Assembly (NCBI GenBank): GCA_937880335.1
Contig: CALFLJ010000203.1
Location: 1 to 35,790 of the forward strand
Reading direction: 5' to 3'
Length of the DNA stretch: 35,790 nucleotides
Source: an uncultured Succinatimonas sp.
GTDB taxonomy: Bacteria; Pseudomonadota; Gammaproteobacteria; Enterobacterales; Succinivibrionaceae
Shown: one piece after another, positions 25,218-33,869 of the stretch
Layout: each line of letters starts with the position of its first letter
Numbering within the stretch: position 1 is the stretch's first letter
Notes under the pieces: generated by a model
Databases searched by the model: none
What the model saw: the letters and a program-made list of their open reading frames with translations, nothing else
What the model was told of the DNA's origin: nothing
Position numbers and translations under genes: made by a program

Positions 25218-25463
25218 AACAGAAAAATAAAAATTTAAAAAATTATACCTGAAATTGCCCTAAATTAGATTTTTCTTTTCAAAAAGGAACTTACATAAAT
25301 ATATAAAAACAAGTTAAATTAAGTAATTAAAATTTAAATAACAAAATTTAAAGTTTTCAAATATTTTTATATTTTTCTAAATATAAAAATATAAGACTAA
25401 TTTTCTAAGTTAAAATGAATATATACTTTTATATCTTTTTTTTTCAACATAGCGATTCTGTTA

Positions 25464-28400
25464 ATGAAATTAAGAATTTTAGCCCTTCAAAAAAAAATAA
25501 ATGTATCTGCATTAATTTTTTTATTTTTATTTTTTTTATTTAACATCCAAACAAACAATTCTTTTGCAAATACGTTAGATGATGCGCGCCTAAGCGATAT
25601 ACCAACCTTTTCTGAGGTGCAAAATCGTATAAGTGAAATAAATGACGATAAGGGCCTGGGAGATGCAGAGAAAAAAGAAAAACTAAAAAGGTTAGAAAAC
25701 ATAAAAACATTTTTAACCAAACTTGATATGTTAAAAAAACAGAATAAAGATCTAAATGAAAGGATAAAAAATTCTGAGTTAGAACTTAATAAATTAACAG
25801 AAATATATCAAAATACAGAACAAAAATTTGACAAAATACCTGAGATATCAAACCTTAATTCAAATGATGTTGAAAAAATTTTAGATAAGGCTAAAGCAGA
25901 GTTTAGCAATATCCAAAAAGAATATTCTAATGCATCAGATGAGGTTAATAATTTACAAACCCTACCTGAAAGAGCTCAGACCACCATAACCCAAAATCAA
26001 AATTCCATAAAGAAAATTCAAGATAATGAAAATATCACAGGTTCTCCTCAAAATATAGAAGACCTCTCAAATAATGTAGAAATTTATGTTTTGACATTTG
26101 AAAATAACTTACTACAAACCCAAATGTCATCTCTTACAACATTGCAAAATATTGCAGATCTCTACAATAAAATTGCCAAGATAAAGCTAAATTTTTACAA
26201 CAATTATGTAAGCGCCTTGCAAAGCAGGCAAAATGAAATACTCTCAGGAGCAGTAGACAAAGACGTTTCATCTACTTATGAAGAATCAAAGTCCCTTAGT
26301 GTAAAAACCACTCCTAAACTAGCTAAAGTAGAGGAGCACAATAAAAAACTGCTTGAAAATATAAATGATAGCAAACAAAGAAATATTCAACTTAATAACG
26401 ATAGCCACGAGGTTATAAGTGCGCTTACTCAAGTTAGGCAGATGAAAAAAAGCTTAGATGATCAGCTCTCAGCTTTAAATCGCTCTCTTGTTTTGTCCAG
26501 ACTTTTAAATAAAGCCCAATCAATCATACCTAATGTAAAATTAAAATATGATTTAGATGAAACAATTCCTAAACTTAATCTTTGGCTTTATGAACTTAAG
26601 GAAATGCGTGATTCCCTATTTAATATAGAGGAAACTGTAAACGACATTATAAAAACAGATCCTTCTTTAGAAGTTCACAGAGAGCAGATAGTTGAATTCA
26701 CTAAAAAAAGACTGCAACTTTGCAATGACCTTTATCAAGAAATTGCAAATGAACTTAATGCATCAATAGCTTTAAAACTAAACTACGATGAGCTAAATAA
26801 GTTACGTAACAGTATTAAGTCAGAAATTACAGAAAAACTGTTTTGGATACCTTCAAATCAACCTTTAAATATAGATTTTGTAAAAACAAGTCTTCCTTAC
26901 ATAAGTTATGAAATTTCAAATATTTATTCAAAACTTAAATCTGATGATTTTATACAAGATACTCAAATAACAATAATTTGGCTTGTTCCGGCAATATTAC
27001 TAGCTCTTTTAGTTCTTGCACTAAGAAAAGATATAAAAAATTATTTAGATAGATTAGCATCAAGACTAGATAGAAAAAATGACACCTTATGGATTACCCC
27101 TCTATCTATCCTTATTACTGCTTTTAAGGTAATTCCTAGCATTGTGTGGCGCTTAATTGTAGGTGCAATATGCGTTATTCTTCTTTTAGGTAAAAGCGAA
27201 GAACAAGTGCAAGTTATATCTATGCTATTGTTACATATAGCTTTTTTTGTATTTTTTATAAATATATTCAACCCAAATGAGCTAGCGCAAAGACATTTCT
27301 CAATACCACCACAAAAACTAGAGAAAAACAGATTATTTATTGCAAGAATATGGAATCTTGTTATTCCTATTTTAGTTGTTGCGAATATTACCGAAATTGA
27401 CTCATCAAAGATTTATTATGATATTTTAGGCTACCTTATAATTATCCTTTGCTCATTAGCCCTAATCTATTTAGCTATTACCTGGGCTAAAGATAAATAC
27501 ATAGCAGAAGGCCTTTCTGCAAGCCTTATAATAGTGACAGTAGTTAGTATTTTGGTACCACTTATAATAATAGTTATGATGGTGACTGGCTATTACTATA
27601 CTACAGCTAAACTTATCAATAGAACTGCCTTCACTTTCTATACTCTTTTATTCTATTGGCTCCTTAAAAACTTAGCTCTACGCTCTCTTTATCTTATAGA
27701 TAATCGCATGGCACGTAAGCGTCTTGAAATATTGAAGATGGAAAAGAAAAAGAGTGCAACTGTACGTAAGGTAAAAAGAGCACTTCGTTTTGATTTTATA
27801 GGGACAAAAACCTTTAAGCTTATAAATGCAATTCTTATCACATTTACTGTATGTCTTATGTATTGGCAATGGAATGATTTAGCTTCAGTATTGTCATATT
27901 TAAAAACAATCAATTTATTAGATACAACCTCATTAGTTGATGGCAAAACCATAATTACAGATACCATATCTCTTGCAGATGTGTTGTTGGCATTACTTAT
28001 TTTAGGTATTTCTGTAATGCTAAATAAAAATCTTCCTGCCCTGCTTGAAAGATTTTTCTTAATAAAATCCAACAACATCCAAAAAAGCACAGGGTATACG
28101 GTAAGGATCGTTTCCTCATACGCAATTACAGCTTTAGGAATAATTTTTGCTGCAGGAACAGTTGGAGTGAAATGGGAAAACCTGCAGTGGCTTGTAGCAG
28201 CTCTATCAGTAGGCTTAGGTTTTGGACTACAAGAAATTTTTGCTAATTTTGTATCAGGACTTATCATTTTACTTGAAAGACAAATACGAGTAGGAGATAT
28301 AATCACTTTGTCTGATATGTCAGGAACTGTAAGTAAGATTAGAATTAGAGCAACAACAATAACATCTTTTGAAAATAAAGAAGTAATGATTCCAAACCGC

Positions 28401-28781
28401 CAATTTATTACATCTGCTCTTACTAACTGGTCTTTATCTAATACGGTTACAAAACTTGAATTTATAGTAGGTGTAGCCTATGGGGCAGATGTAGATAAAG
28501 CAAAGTCATTGCTAAGGCAAATCATTGGCCGTTGCCCTTATATATCCAAAACACGACAGGCTCTGGTAAATATACAATCGTTAGCTGATAGTTCAATTAA
28601 CATACTCTGTGAAGTTTATGTTGATGAAATTGGTAAAAGAAAGGCAACTAATGATTACCTTTGCAGCGAAACACTAAGAATTTTTGATCAAAACAATATA
28701 GAAATACCATTTAATCAAATGGAGGTTAAAATTAAAAATTTAGATAAAGAGCAATTCTTATCAGATCTAAAAAAGAACTAA
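25464..28781 (+). CDS. mscK: MscK-type large mechanosensitive channel
   Basis: A 1105-residue membrane channel (E. coli MscK 1120). It protects against hypo-osmotic shock; MscK opening in E. coli also depends on external potassium. It has a signal peptide (about residues 15-36, ending NSFA), a long periplasmic helical, coiled-coil domain (about 45-500, with the family-like LQTLPERAQ segment), and about ten membrane segments (about 505-930). A C-terminal MscS domain follows, with pore helix LSVGLGFGLQEIFANFVSGLIILLE (about 910), the beta domain VGDIITLSDMSGTVSKI and the MIPNRQF motif. No Shine-Dalgarno sequence precedes the ATG, and the 300 bases upstream are extremely AT-rich. MscM (YjeP) is the alternative; the N-terminal pattern favours MscK. 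Confidence 0.87.
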   Translation: MKLRILALQKKINVSALIFLFLFFLFNIQTNNSFANTLDDARLSDIPTFSEVQNRISEINDDKGLGDAEKKEKLKRLENIKTFLTKLDMLKKQNKDLNERIKNSELELNKLTEIYQNTEQKFDKIPEISNLNSNDVEKILDKAKAEFSNIQKEYSNASDEVNNLQTLPERAQTTITQNQNSIKKIQDNENITGSPQNIEDLSNNVEIYVLTFENNLLQTQMSSLTTLQNIADLYNKIAKIKLNFYNNYVSALQSRQNEILSGAVDKDVSSTYEESKSLSVKTTPKLAKVEEHNKKLLENINDSKQRNIQLNNDSHEVISALTQVRQMKKSLDDQLSALNRSLVLSRLLNKAQSIIPNVKLKYDLDETIPKLNLWLYELKEMRDSLFNIEETVNDIIKTDPSLEVHREQIVEFTKKRLQLCNDLYQEIANELNASIALKLNYDELNKLRNSIKSEITEKLFWIPSNQPLNIDFVKTSLPYISYEISNIYSKLKSDDFIQDTQITIIWLVPAILLALLVLALRKDIKNYLDRLASRLDRKNDTLWITPLSILITAFKVIPSIVWRLIVGAICVILLLGKSEEQVQVISMLLLHIAFFVFFINIFNPNELAQRHFSIPPQKLEKNRLFIARIWNLVIPILVVANITEIDSSKIYYDILGYLIIILCSLALIYLAITWAKDKYIAEGLSASLIIVTVVSILVPLIIIVMMVTGYYYTTAKLINRTAFTFYTLLFYWLLKNLALRSLYLIDNRMARKRLEILKMEKKKSATVRKVKRALRFDFIGTKTFKLINAILITFTVCLMYWQWNDLASVLSYLKTINLLDTTSLVDGKTIITDTISLADVLLALLILGISVMLNKNLPALLERFFLIKSNNIQKSTGYTVRIVSSYAITALGIIFAAGTVGVKWENLQWLVAALSVGLGFGLQEIFANFVSGLIILLERQIRVGDIITLSDMSGTVSKIRIRATTITSFENKEVMIPNRQFITSALTNWSLSNTVTKLEFIVGVAYGADVDKAKSLLRQIIGRCPYISKTRQALVNIQSLADSSINILCEVYVDEIGKRKATNDYLCSETLRIFDQNNIEIPFNQMEVKIKNLDKEQFLSDLKKN

Positions 28782-28795
28782 CAAACTTAAAAGTA

Positions 28796-28821
28796 ATCTC
28801 CTCTGCTTTCAGAGGGGAGAT
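28796..28821 (+). terminator. Stem-loop after mscK
   Basis: ATCTCCTCTG pairs with CAGAGGGGAGAT around a CTTT loop, with a two-base bulge. It begins 15 bases after the mscK stop. No strong T tract follows. Confidence 0.5.
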
Positions 28822-28864
28822 CTCTAAAAGTAAAAGCTTTTGTCACCTATAATCTTCTATATTG

Positions 28865-28890
28865 ATGCCTATTTTATTGAAAATAGGCAT
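28865..28890. repeat. Perfect 11-bp inverted repeat between mscK and the ferredoxin gene
   Basis: ATGCCTATTTT (28865-28875) and AAAATAGGCAT (28880-28890) flank a 4-base loop. The neighbouring bases are not T-rich on either strand. It may stabilise 3' ends or be part of a tandem terminator. Confidence 0.5.
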
Positions 28891-28924
28891 ATGAAATAAT
28901 TTATAGGCTTATATATTTTATATA

Positions 28925-28960
28925 AAAAAGCTCCCATTATTTTAATAACAGGAGCTTTTA
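28925..28960 (-). terminator. Rho-independent terminator of the ferredoxin gene
   Basis: AAAAGCTCC and GGAGCTTTT arms surround a partly paired AT-rich loop. On the minus strand the stem runs into a T6 tract about 45 bases after the ferredoxin stop. It may also stop plus-strand transcripts from mscK, as TTTT lies on that side too. Confidence 0.75.
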
Positions 28961-28976
28961 AAGTGTTTTTAATATA

Positions 28977-29165
28977 TTAGACCTCTACAAAGTCTACTTC
29001 TGAAATACATTCAAATGGGCATACATCCTGACATACGGCACACTCAGCACATAAGTCCTTGTCAATCATAAAGGGGCCTTCGTCAGACTGACTTATGGCA
29101 CCACAAGGACAAATATCTTGGCACTCTCCACATTGAGTGCACTTCTCAGCATCAATTACAAACAT
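28977..29165 (-). CDS. 2[4Fe-4S] ferredoxin, clostridial type
   Basis: A 62-residue electron carrier. Two Cys-x2-Cys-x2-Cys-x3-Cys motifs are visible: Cys9, 12, 15, 19 and Cys39, 42, 45, 49. The second ends in CPFEC. The frame stays open upstream to 29297, but that extension is AT-rich and would overlap the divergent neighbour. The ATG at 29165 has GGAAG 7 bases ahead and gives a normal ferredoxin length. Low-potential ferredoxins of this type serve anaerobic enzymes such as pyruvate:ferredoxin oxidoreductase; the partner cannot be told here. It is not the longer YfhL-type ferredoxin. It has its own terminator. Confidence 0.92.
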   Translation of the reverse strand: MFVIDAEKCTQCGECQDICPCGAISQSDEGPFMIDKDLCAECAVCQDVCPFECISEVDFVEV

Positions 29166-29251
29166 ATCTTTACTTCCAAATAAGGTCGTGGTACTGAAAA
29201 TGATATAAGGGTTAAAACTAAAATAATAGAGCTTATTTATAAGCATCCCCT

Positions 29252-29257
29252 TATAAT
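29252..29257 (+). promoter_or_regulatory. Possible -10 for the yggS-proC fusion
   Basis: A perfect TATAAT lies 31 bases before the ATG, in the gap shared with the divergent ferredoxin gene. The -35 region is unconvincing. Confidence 0.35.
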
Positions 29258-29288
29258 ACAGCACAAAGAGTTTTTTTCGAGAAATAAA

Positions 29289-30797
29289 ATGATACAAATT
29301 GCAGAAAATTTAAAAAAAATACACCTTGAGATTGAAAATTTTGCTAAGCAAAACAAAAGAGAGGCTAAACACATTAAACTTTTATGTGTAAGCAAAACTA
29401 AACCTCAGGACTTAATCATCAAAGCATATAGCAACGGTGAGCGTCACTTTGGCGAATCTTATGCTGTAGAAGCTTGTACAAAAATTGATAACCTCAAGAC
29501 GCTAGGATATAAAGATATTGTTTGGCACTTCATTGGCCCTTTACAGAAAAATAAAACAAAAATTGTTGCAGAACACTTTGATATTGTAGAAAGTGTTGAT
29601 CGCCCTATTATTGCAAATAGACTTAACGCGCAAAGGCCCAAAGACCTTCCTAAACTAAAGGTTTTAATTGAGGTAAATATAAGTAATGAATCTCAAAAAT
29701 CAGGATGTGCAATTTCAGAAATTCAAGAACTTGTAAATACCATTTTAAATTGCGAAAATCTTGAACTCAAAGGTTTCATGGGCATTGCAAAAGATACCAG
29801 TGATAAAAAAGAAATCTTAAAATCTTTTGAATTACTCCAATCCGTATATTTAAACTATAAAAAGGACATCCCAACAATTGACACCCTTTCTATGGGAATG
29901 ACTCATGATTTAGAACAAGCCATAGCTTGTGGCAGTAATGAGGTTAGAATTGGTACTGCTATCTTTGGGGAAAGAGTCTATACAAATGCCTTACCTAAAA
30001 TCGCATTTATAGGTGGAGGTAATATGAGTAGTTGCATTTTTAACAATATTATTAAAGACCAAAATACCTATAACATTACTGTAAGTGGCCCCCATTTAGA
30101 AAAACTTGAACATTTTTCTAAAGAAGGAGCTCATACGACCTCAAATAACATCGAAGCTATAAAAAATGCAGACGTAGTCTTTCTTGGAGTAAAACCTCAG
30201 GTATTAGGTGAAGTTTTAAATGAAATTGCCCTAAGCGAAATAAGTCTTAAAGACAAACTTATAATATCTATGGCTGCAGGATATAAACTTTCTAGTATTC
30301 AAAAGATTATACAAACAAATCGACTAGTTCGCATAATGCCAAACACACCTGCAAAATTAGGTCTTGGCGTTACAGCAATAAGCTTTTTAGATGATGTTTC
30401 ACAGGAAGATAGAAATTTAATATTAAATCTTCTTAAAAATATGGGCAAACTTGTTGTTAGTTCAGAAGCTCAATTAAACGTCATTGGTGCTATTTGTGGT
30501 TGTGGACCGGCATTTGTTTACCGTTTTATGGAAGCTTTAATTACAGAGGCTGTAAATAATGGAATAGATAAAACGGATGCTAGATCTATGGTTGAACAAA
30601 CGGTAAAGGGATCTGTTCAAATGTGTATAAATAACCCTGATTTAAGTATTTCCTCTTTAAGAGAGGCTGTAACTTCAAAAGGCGGAACTACCTTTGCGGG
30701 TTTAACTAAGATGACGGAGTCTGATTTTGAAGGTATGATGAATAAAACTGTTACAGCAGCGCTTGATCGCACGGCTGAATTTGAAAAGATGTTTTAA
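29289..30797 (+). CDS. Fusion of PLP-homeostasis protein YggS and pyrroline-5-carboxylate reductase ProC
   Basis: A single 502-residue frame. Residues 1-231 are a complete YggS/PLPBP-type barrel: the PLP lysine is Lys36 in LLCVSKTKP, with HFGESY, WHFIGPLQKNK and the C-terminal SMGMTHDLEQAIACGSNEVR-IGTAIFG. Residues 233-502 are a complete ProC that reduces pyrroline-5-carboxylate to proline: Rossmann motif FIGGGNM, VKPQVL, MPNTPAKLGLG and the signature SLREAVTSKGGTTFAGL. They are joined by only a few residues (RVYTNALPK). No stop, ribosome binding site or suitable start separates them; the first Met of the ProC part is inside the Rossmann motif. In many gammaproteobacteria yggS, proC and yggT are adjacent separate genes, so this is a fusion of neighbours. 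yggT follows after 14 bases. Confidence 0.93.
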   Translation: MIQIAENLKKIHLEIENFAKQNKREAKHIKLLCVSKTKPQDLIIKAYSNGERHFGESYAVEACTKIDNLKTLGYKDIVWHFIGPLQKNKTKIVAEHFDIVESVDRPIIANRLNAQRPKDLPKLKVLIEVNISNESQKSGCAISEIQELVNTILNCENLELKGFMGIAKDTSDKKEILKSFELLQSVYLNYKKDIPTIDTLSMGMTHDLEQAIACGSNEVRIGTAIFGERVYTNALPKIAFIGGGNMSSCIFNNIIKDQNTYNITVSGPHLEKLEHFSKEGAHTTSNNIEAIKNADVVFLGVKPQVLGEVLNEIALSEISLKDKLIISMAAGYKLSSIQKIIQTNRLVRIMPNTPAKLGLGVTAISFLDDVSQEDRNLILNLLKNMGKLVVSSEAQLNVIGAICGCGPAFVYRFMEALITEAVNNGIDKTDARSMVEQTVKGSVQMCINNPDLSISSLREAVTSKGGTTFAGLTKMTESDFEGMMNKTVTAALDRTAEFEKMF

Positions 30798-30811
30798 ATT
30801 AGGGGGATAAA

Positions 30812-31342
30812 GTGTATTTAATTTTTTTAGCAGCACAAGCGATAATTATGCTTTTTATGTTACGCTCAATGATGCAATCATCAGGAGCTGACTATTATAA
30901 TCCTGCAACACAAGCTGTAATTAAACTTACAGATCCTGTTTTAAAACTTTTGCCAAAATCAAAACTTCAATTTGGCTCATTTAACATCGCAGGTTTTGTT
31001 TTGGCTTTATTATTTACAGCCATATTCTGGGCTATTTTTTGCCTGTTCTTTTTAATCTCCTGGAAGGAATGTGTAACCCTAGCCATAATTATGTATATAA
31101 AATCCTTTGGCTACCTTGTTATGTTTTTGTTATTTGCTCAGGCTTTACTTTCTTGGTTACCGTCTACTAGGGGATGGAGTTTCTATTTTTCTCAGATAAC
31201 ATCTTTTATAACAGCACCTGTACAGAGAATTATTCCTCCAATTGGTATGATTGATATATCTTTGATGATTGTATTAATTGCTCTGTTTGCTCTTAATCGC
31301 TTATTTGCAAATATTTTTGGAATAATGTGGTTCTTCTTCTAA
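30812..31342 (+). CDS. yggT: YggT-family membrane protein
   Basis: A 176-residue inner-membrane protein with two YGGT repeats, each a pair of hydrophobic segments: about residues 3-20 with 63-90, and 98-116 with 147-172. LLFAQALLSWLP and APVQRIIPPIGMIDISLMIV are typical of the family. The role is not firmly known; it has been linked to osmotic tolerance in E. coli. It starts with GTG, with AGGGGG 6 bases ahead. It lies 14 bases after the yggS-proC fusion and ends before a strong stem-loop, so the two genes form one operon. Confidence 0.9.
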   Translation: MYLIFLAAQAIIMLFMLRSMMQSSGADYYNPATQAVIKLTDPVLKLLPKSKLQFGSFNIAGFVLALLFTAIFWAIFCLFFLISWKECVTLAIIMYIKSFGYLVMFLLFAQALLSWLPSTRGWSFYFSQITSFITAPVQRIIPPIGMIDISLMIVLIALFALNRLFANIFGIMWFFF

Positions 31343-31375
31343 TTGTCTGAATTAAGTATAGCAAAATCTGAAAAT

Positions 31376-31413
31376 CCCTCCCTTTCCCAATCAGGTTATT
31401 GATAAAGGGAGGG
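31376..31413. terminator. Stem-loop between convergent yggT and parC
   Basis: Perfect 10-bp arms CCCTCCCTTT (31376-31385) and AAAGGGAGGG (31404-31413) with an 18-base loop. It lies 34 bases after yggT and about 32 bases after parC. On the minus strand ATTTT follows, so it fits parC best, but it probably serves both genes. Confidence 0.65.
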
Positions 31414-31444
31414 TAACAAAATTTAAAGCTCTTTATTTATATAT

Positions 31445-33742
31445 CTAAGCTAAAGAGAAATCATCACTTACCTCTCCTGATAAGATCACCTCTAAACTAT
31501 CTATTTTTTGAAAACCTCTTGGCATCATATCTCCTGAACGAGTTCTTGATGAAATACGGGCTTCTAGCTCAGCACTAGTAATATTTATGTAACGTTTTCC
31601 GCAATGCACTGTCAAAGCACTTCCTCTAGGCAAAACAGCTACTGCAGCTACACCATCTGCACCTACAGCTAATTTTGAACTATTGATAGATATAAGTTTA
31701 TTACCTCGTCCTGAGCTTATATGAGGCAATTCTTCAATTGAATAAATAAGCAAGCGTCCTTGCTCACTTGCGACAGCAACTAGATCTGATTTTGGATCAT
31801 ATATTTCCAAAGGTGGCAAAATATTACATCCTTCATCAACATTTAATAATGCTTTACCAGCTCTATTTCTCGTCAATAGATCTTCAGCCTTACAAATAAA
31901 ACCATAAGCTTTGTCGCTTGTAAGCAAATATTCCTTTCCTGCTCTAGGAATAATAACGTGTATAGCTTGTTCTCCATCAGAAAGTTTTACCTTTGAGGAT
32001 AGAGGTTCCCCCTGAGATCTTGCCGATGGTAAATCGCGTATTTCTACGTTATAAATACGTCCTTTATTTGAAATAAATACTGCACTATCGTTGCTCTTAC
32101 CTGAGGCCTTAGATAAAAATTCATCTCCTGAACGGTAAGCTAAAGATGTTGCATCAATATCAGAACCTGACGCAGACCTTACCCACCCCATTCGGGAGAG
32201 AACTACAGTAACAGGAGTTACAGGCAATAATTCATCTTCTTTTATCTCTTGTGCTGCCTCATGCTCACACAACTTACAACGTCGATCATCCCCGTATAAC
32301 TTAGCGTCTTCACGGATTTCCTTTTTTATGTAAGTTTTAAGCTTGGATGGAGAATTTAATAATCCTTCTAGCTTTTCTTTCTCCTCAAGAAGCTTTTCTT
32401 CTTCAGCCTTTATCTTAATTTCCTCAAGACGTGCTAGCTGTTTTAGCTTTGTCTCAAGTATATATTCAGCTTGTACCTCAGATAAGTTAAACCTGCTCAT
32501 CAATACAGATTTAGGATCATCTTCTGTACGTACAATCTCAATGACCTCATCTAAGTTTAAAAATACTGTTAATAATCCTTCTAAAAGATGTAATCGATTA
32601 TTTACAGCTTGGAGACGAGCTCTTAGGCGACGTGTAACACAATCTATTCTAAATGTTATCCACTCTGACAAAATTGTCTTAAGGTCTTTTACTTGAGGCC
32701 TTCCATCCAAACCTAAAATATTTAAATTTACTCTGTAAGTATTTTCTAAATCTGTTAAAGCATACAGCTGTTCCATAAGTGCGTCGACATCAACCCTTTT
32801 TGACCGAGGCACAATCACAAGCCGTGTGGGATTTTCATGATCTGAGGCATTAACCAAATCGCTTATTTGAGGCAATTTTTTCTTTGCCATTAAATCTGCA
32901 ATTTGTTTTTCTATACTTCCTCCTGAGACCTGATAAGGTAAAGATGTAATTACAATACCGTCATCTGTACTTTCATAAACAGCTCTTTGACGAATAATTC
33001 CCTTTCCTGTTTCGTATATTTTTCTTAAATCATCAAAAGGTGTGGTAATTTGTGCTCCGCAAGGGTAATCAGGACCTTGAATGAACTGCAACAAATCGAC
33101 AACATTTGCATTAGGATTGTCAATTAAATGTATAGTCGCTTTTACAACCTCATTTAAATTATGAGGAGGAATATCTGTAGCCATTCCTACTGCGATACCA
33201 GTTGTACCATTTAAAAGAATATTAGGTAGGCGAGCTGGCAATGCCTTAGGTTCATCAACTGTGCCATCAAAATTAGGAATCCAATCTACACATCCTAAAT
33301 TGAGATCTGACAACAAAATATTTGAATATGGCGCGAGGCGAGATTCAGTATAACGCATGGCGGCAAATGATTTAGGTTCCTCAGAATCGCCCCAGTTCCC
33401 TTGACCATCGATTAACGGATAACGATACGAGAATGGCTGTGCCATCAAAACCATAGCTTCGTAACAGGCAGAATCTCCATGGGGATGGTATTTTCCTAAA
33501 ACCTCACCGACTGTACGTGCTGACTTAGTATGCTTAGCTTTAGGATTTATTCCAAGTTTAGCCATAGCATAAACAATTCGTCTTTGAACTGGTTTCATGC
33601 CATCACTAACAGACGGTAGAGCTCGATCACGAATTACATTCATGGAATAGTTGAGATAAGCGTCCTCAGCAAAACGTTCTAAGGCAATCTGCTCTACACC
33701 ATCAAGGCTTAGCGCTTTCTTGGAATCAATATTATCAGACAT
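31445..33742 (-). CDS. parC: Topoisomerase IV subunit A
   Basis: DNA-cleaving subunit of topoisomerase IV, which decatenates daughter chromosomes. The 765 residues resemble E. coli ParC (752). The catalytic Tyr131 is in AAMRYTESRL. The quinolone region HPHGDSACYEAM carries the susceptible-type Ser91 and Glu95. The coiled-coil tower and a C-terminal beta-pinwheel region follow (GWVRSASGSD, ISNKGRIYNV). ParC rather than GyrA is supported by GVEQIALERFAEDAYLNYSM and by the absence of a clear GyrA box. parE is not adjacent within the window. GAGAG lies 7 bases before the ATG. Confidence 0.96.
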   Translation of the reverse strand: MSDNIDSKKALSLDGVEQIALERFAEDAYLNYSMNVIRDRALPSVSDGMKPVQRRIVYAMAKLGINPKAKHTKSARTVGEVLGKYHPHGDSACYEAMVLMAQPFSYRYPLIDGQGNWGDSEEPKSFAAMRYTESRLAPYSNILLSDLNLGCVDWIPNFDGTVDEPKALPARLPNILLNGTTGIAVGMATDIPPHNLNEVVKATIHLIDNPNANVVDLLQFIQGPDYPCGAQITTPFDDLRKIYETGKGIIRQRAVYESTDDGIVITSLPYQVSGGSIEKQIADLMAKKKLPQISDLVNASDHENPTRLVIVPRSKRVDVDALMEQLYALTDLENTYRVNLNILGLDGRPQVKDLKTILSEWITFRIDCVTRRLRARLQAVNNRLHLLEGLLTVFLNLDEVIEIVRTEDDPKSVLMSRFNLSEVQAEYILETKLKQLARLEEIKIKAEEEKLLEEKEKLEGLLNSPSKLKTYIKKEIREDAKLYGDDRRCKLCEHEAAQEIKEDELLPVTPVTVVLSRMGWVRSASGSDIDATSLAYRSGDEFLSKASGKSNDSAVFISNKGRIYNVEIRDLPSARSQGEPLSSKVKLSDGEQAIHVIIPRAGKEYLLTSDKAYGFICKAEDLLTRNRAGKALLNVDEGCNILPPLEIYDPKSDLVAVASEQGRLLIYSIEELPHISSGRGNKLISINSSKLAVGADGVAAVAVLPRGSALTVHCGKRYINITSAELEARISSRTRSGDMMPRGFQKIDSLEVILSGEVSDDFSLA

Positions 33743-33833
33743 GTAAAAACTCTCACACTATCATTGCAATAAGTTATAATTGAATAGTTTAATTCAAATT
33801 TTTATGTTTATTTTCACTGAAGGGAAAACTCCA

Positions 33834-33869
33834 ATGAAAAAAGGGTTAAACCAAATTCAGGAGAGGTAA
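33834..33869 (+). CDS. Possible 11-residue upstream ORF (MKKGLNQIQER)
   Basis: An ATG with AAGGG about 10 bases ahead opens an 11-codon frame. Its TAA (33867-33869) abuts the TTG start of the transpeptidase-like gene and is in the same frame. The downstream gene's Shine-Dalgarno sequence (AGGAGAGG) lies inside this small ORF, so its translation could control re-initiation. It may be fortuitous. Confidence 0.3.
   Translation: MKKGLNQIQER

Noticed and set aside
25284..25311. Second sigma-E-like site (GGAACTT) on the plus strand before mscK
   Set aside because: The -35 is good, but no TCnnA -10 lies at 15-17 bases, so a sigma-E promoter for mscK is not supported.
27689..28306. 205-codon open frame antisense to mscK
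   Set aside because: It is a shadow of the conserved MscS-domain coding strand, with no plausible protein motif or ribosome binding site.
29166..29297. N-terminal extension of the ferredoxin frame to 106 residues
   Set aside because: The extension is AT-rich, has no ribosome binding site at its start, overlaps the divergent yggS-proC start and is absent from ferredoxins. The internal ATG at 29165 has GGAAG ahead of it.
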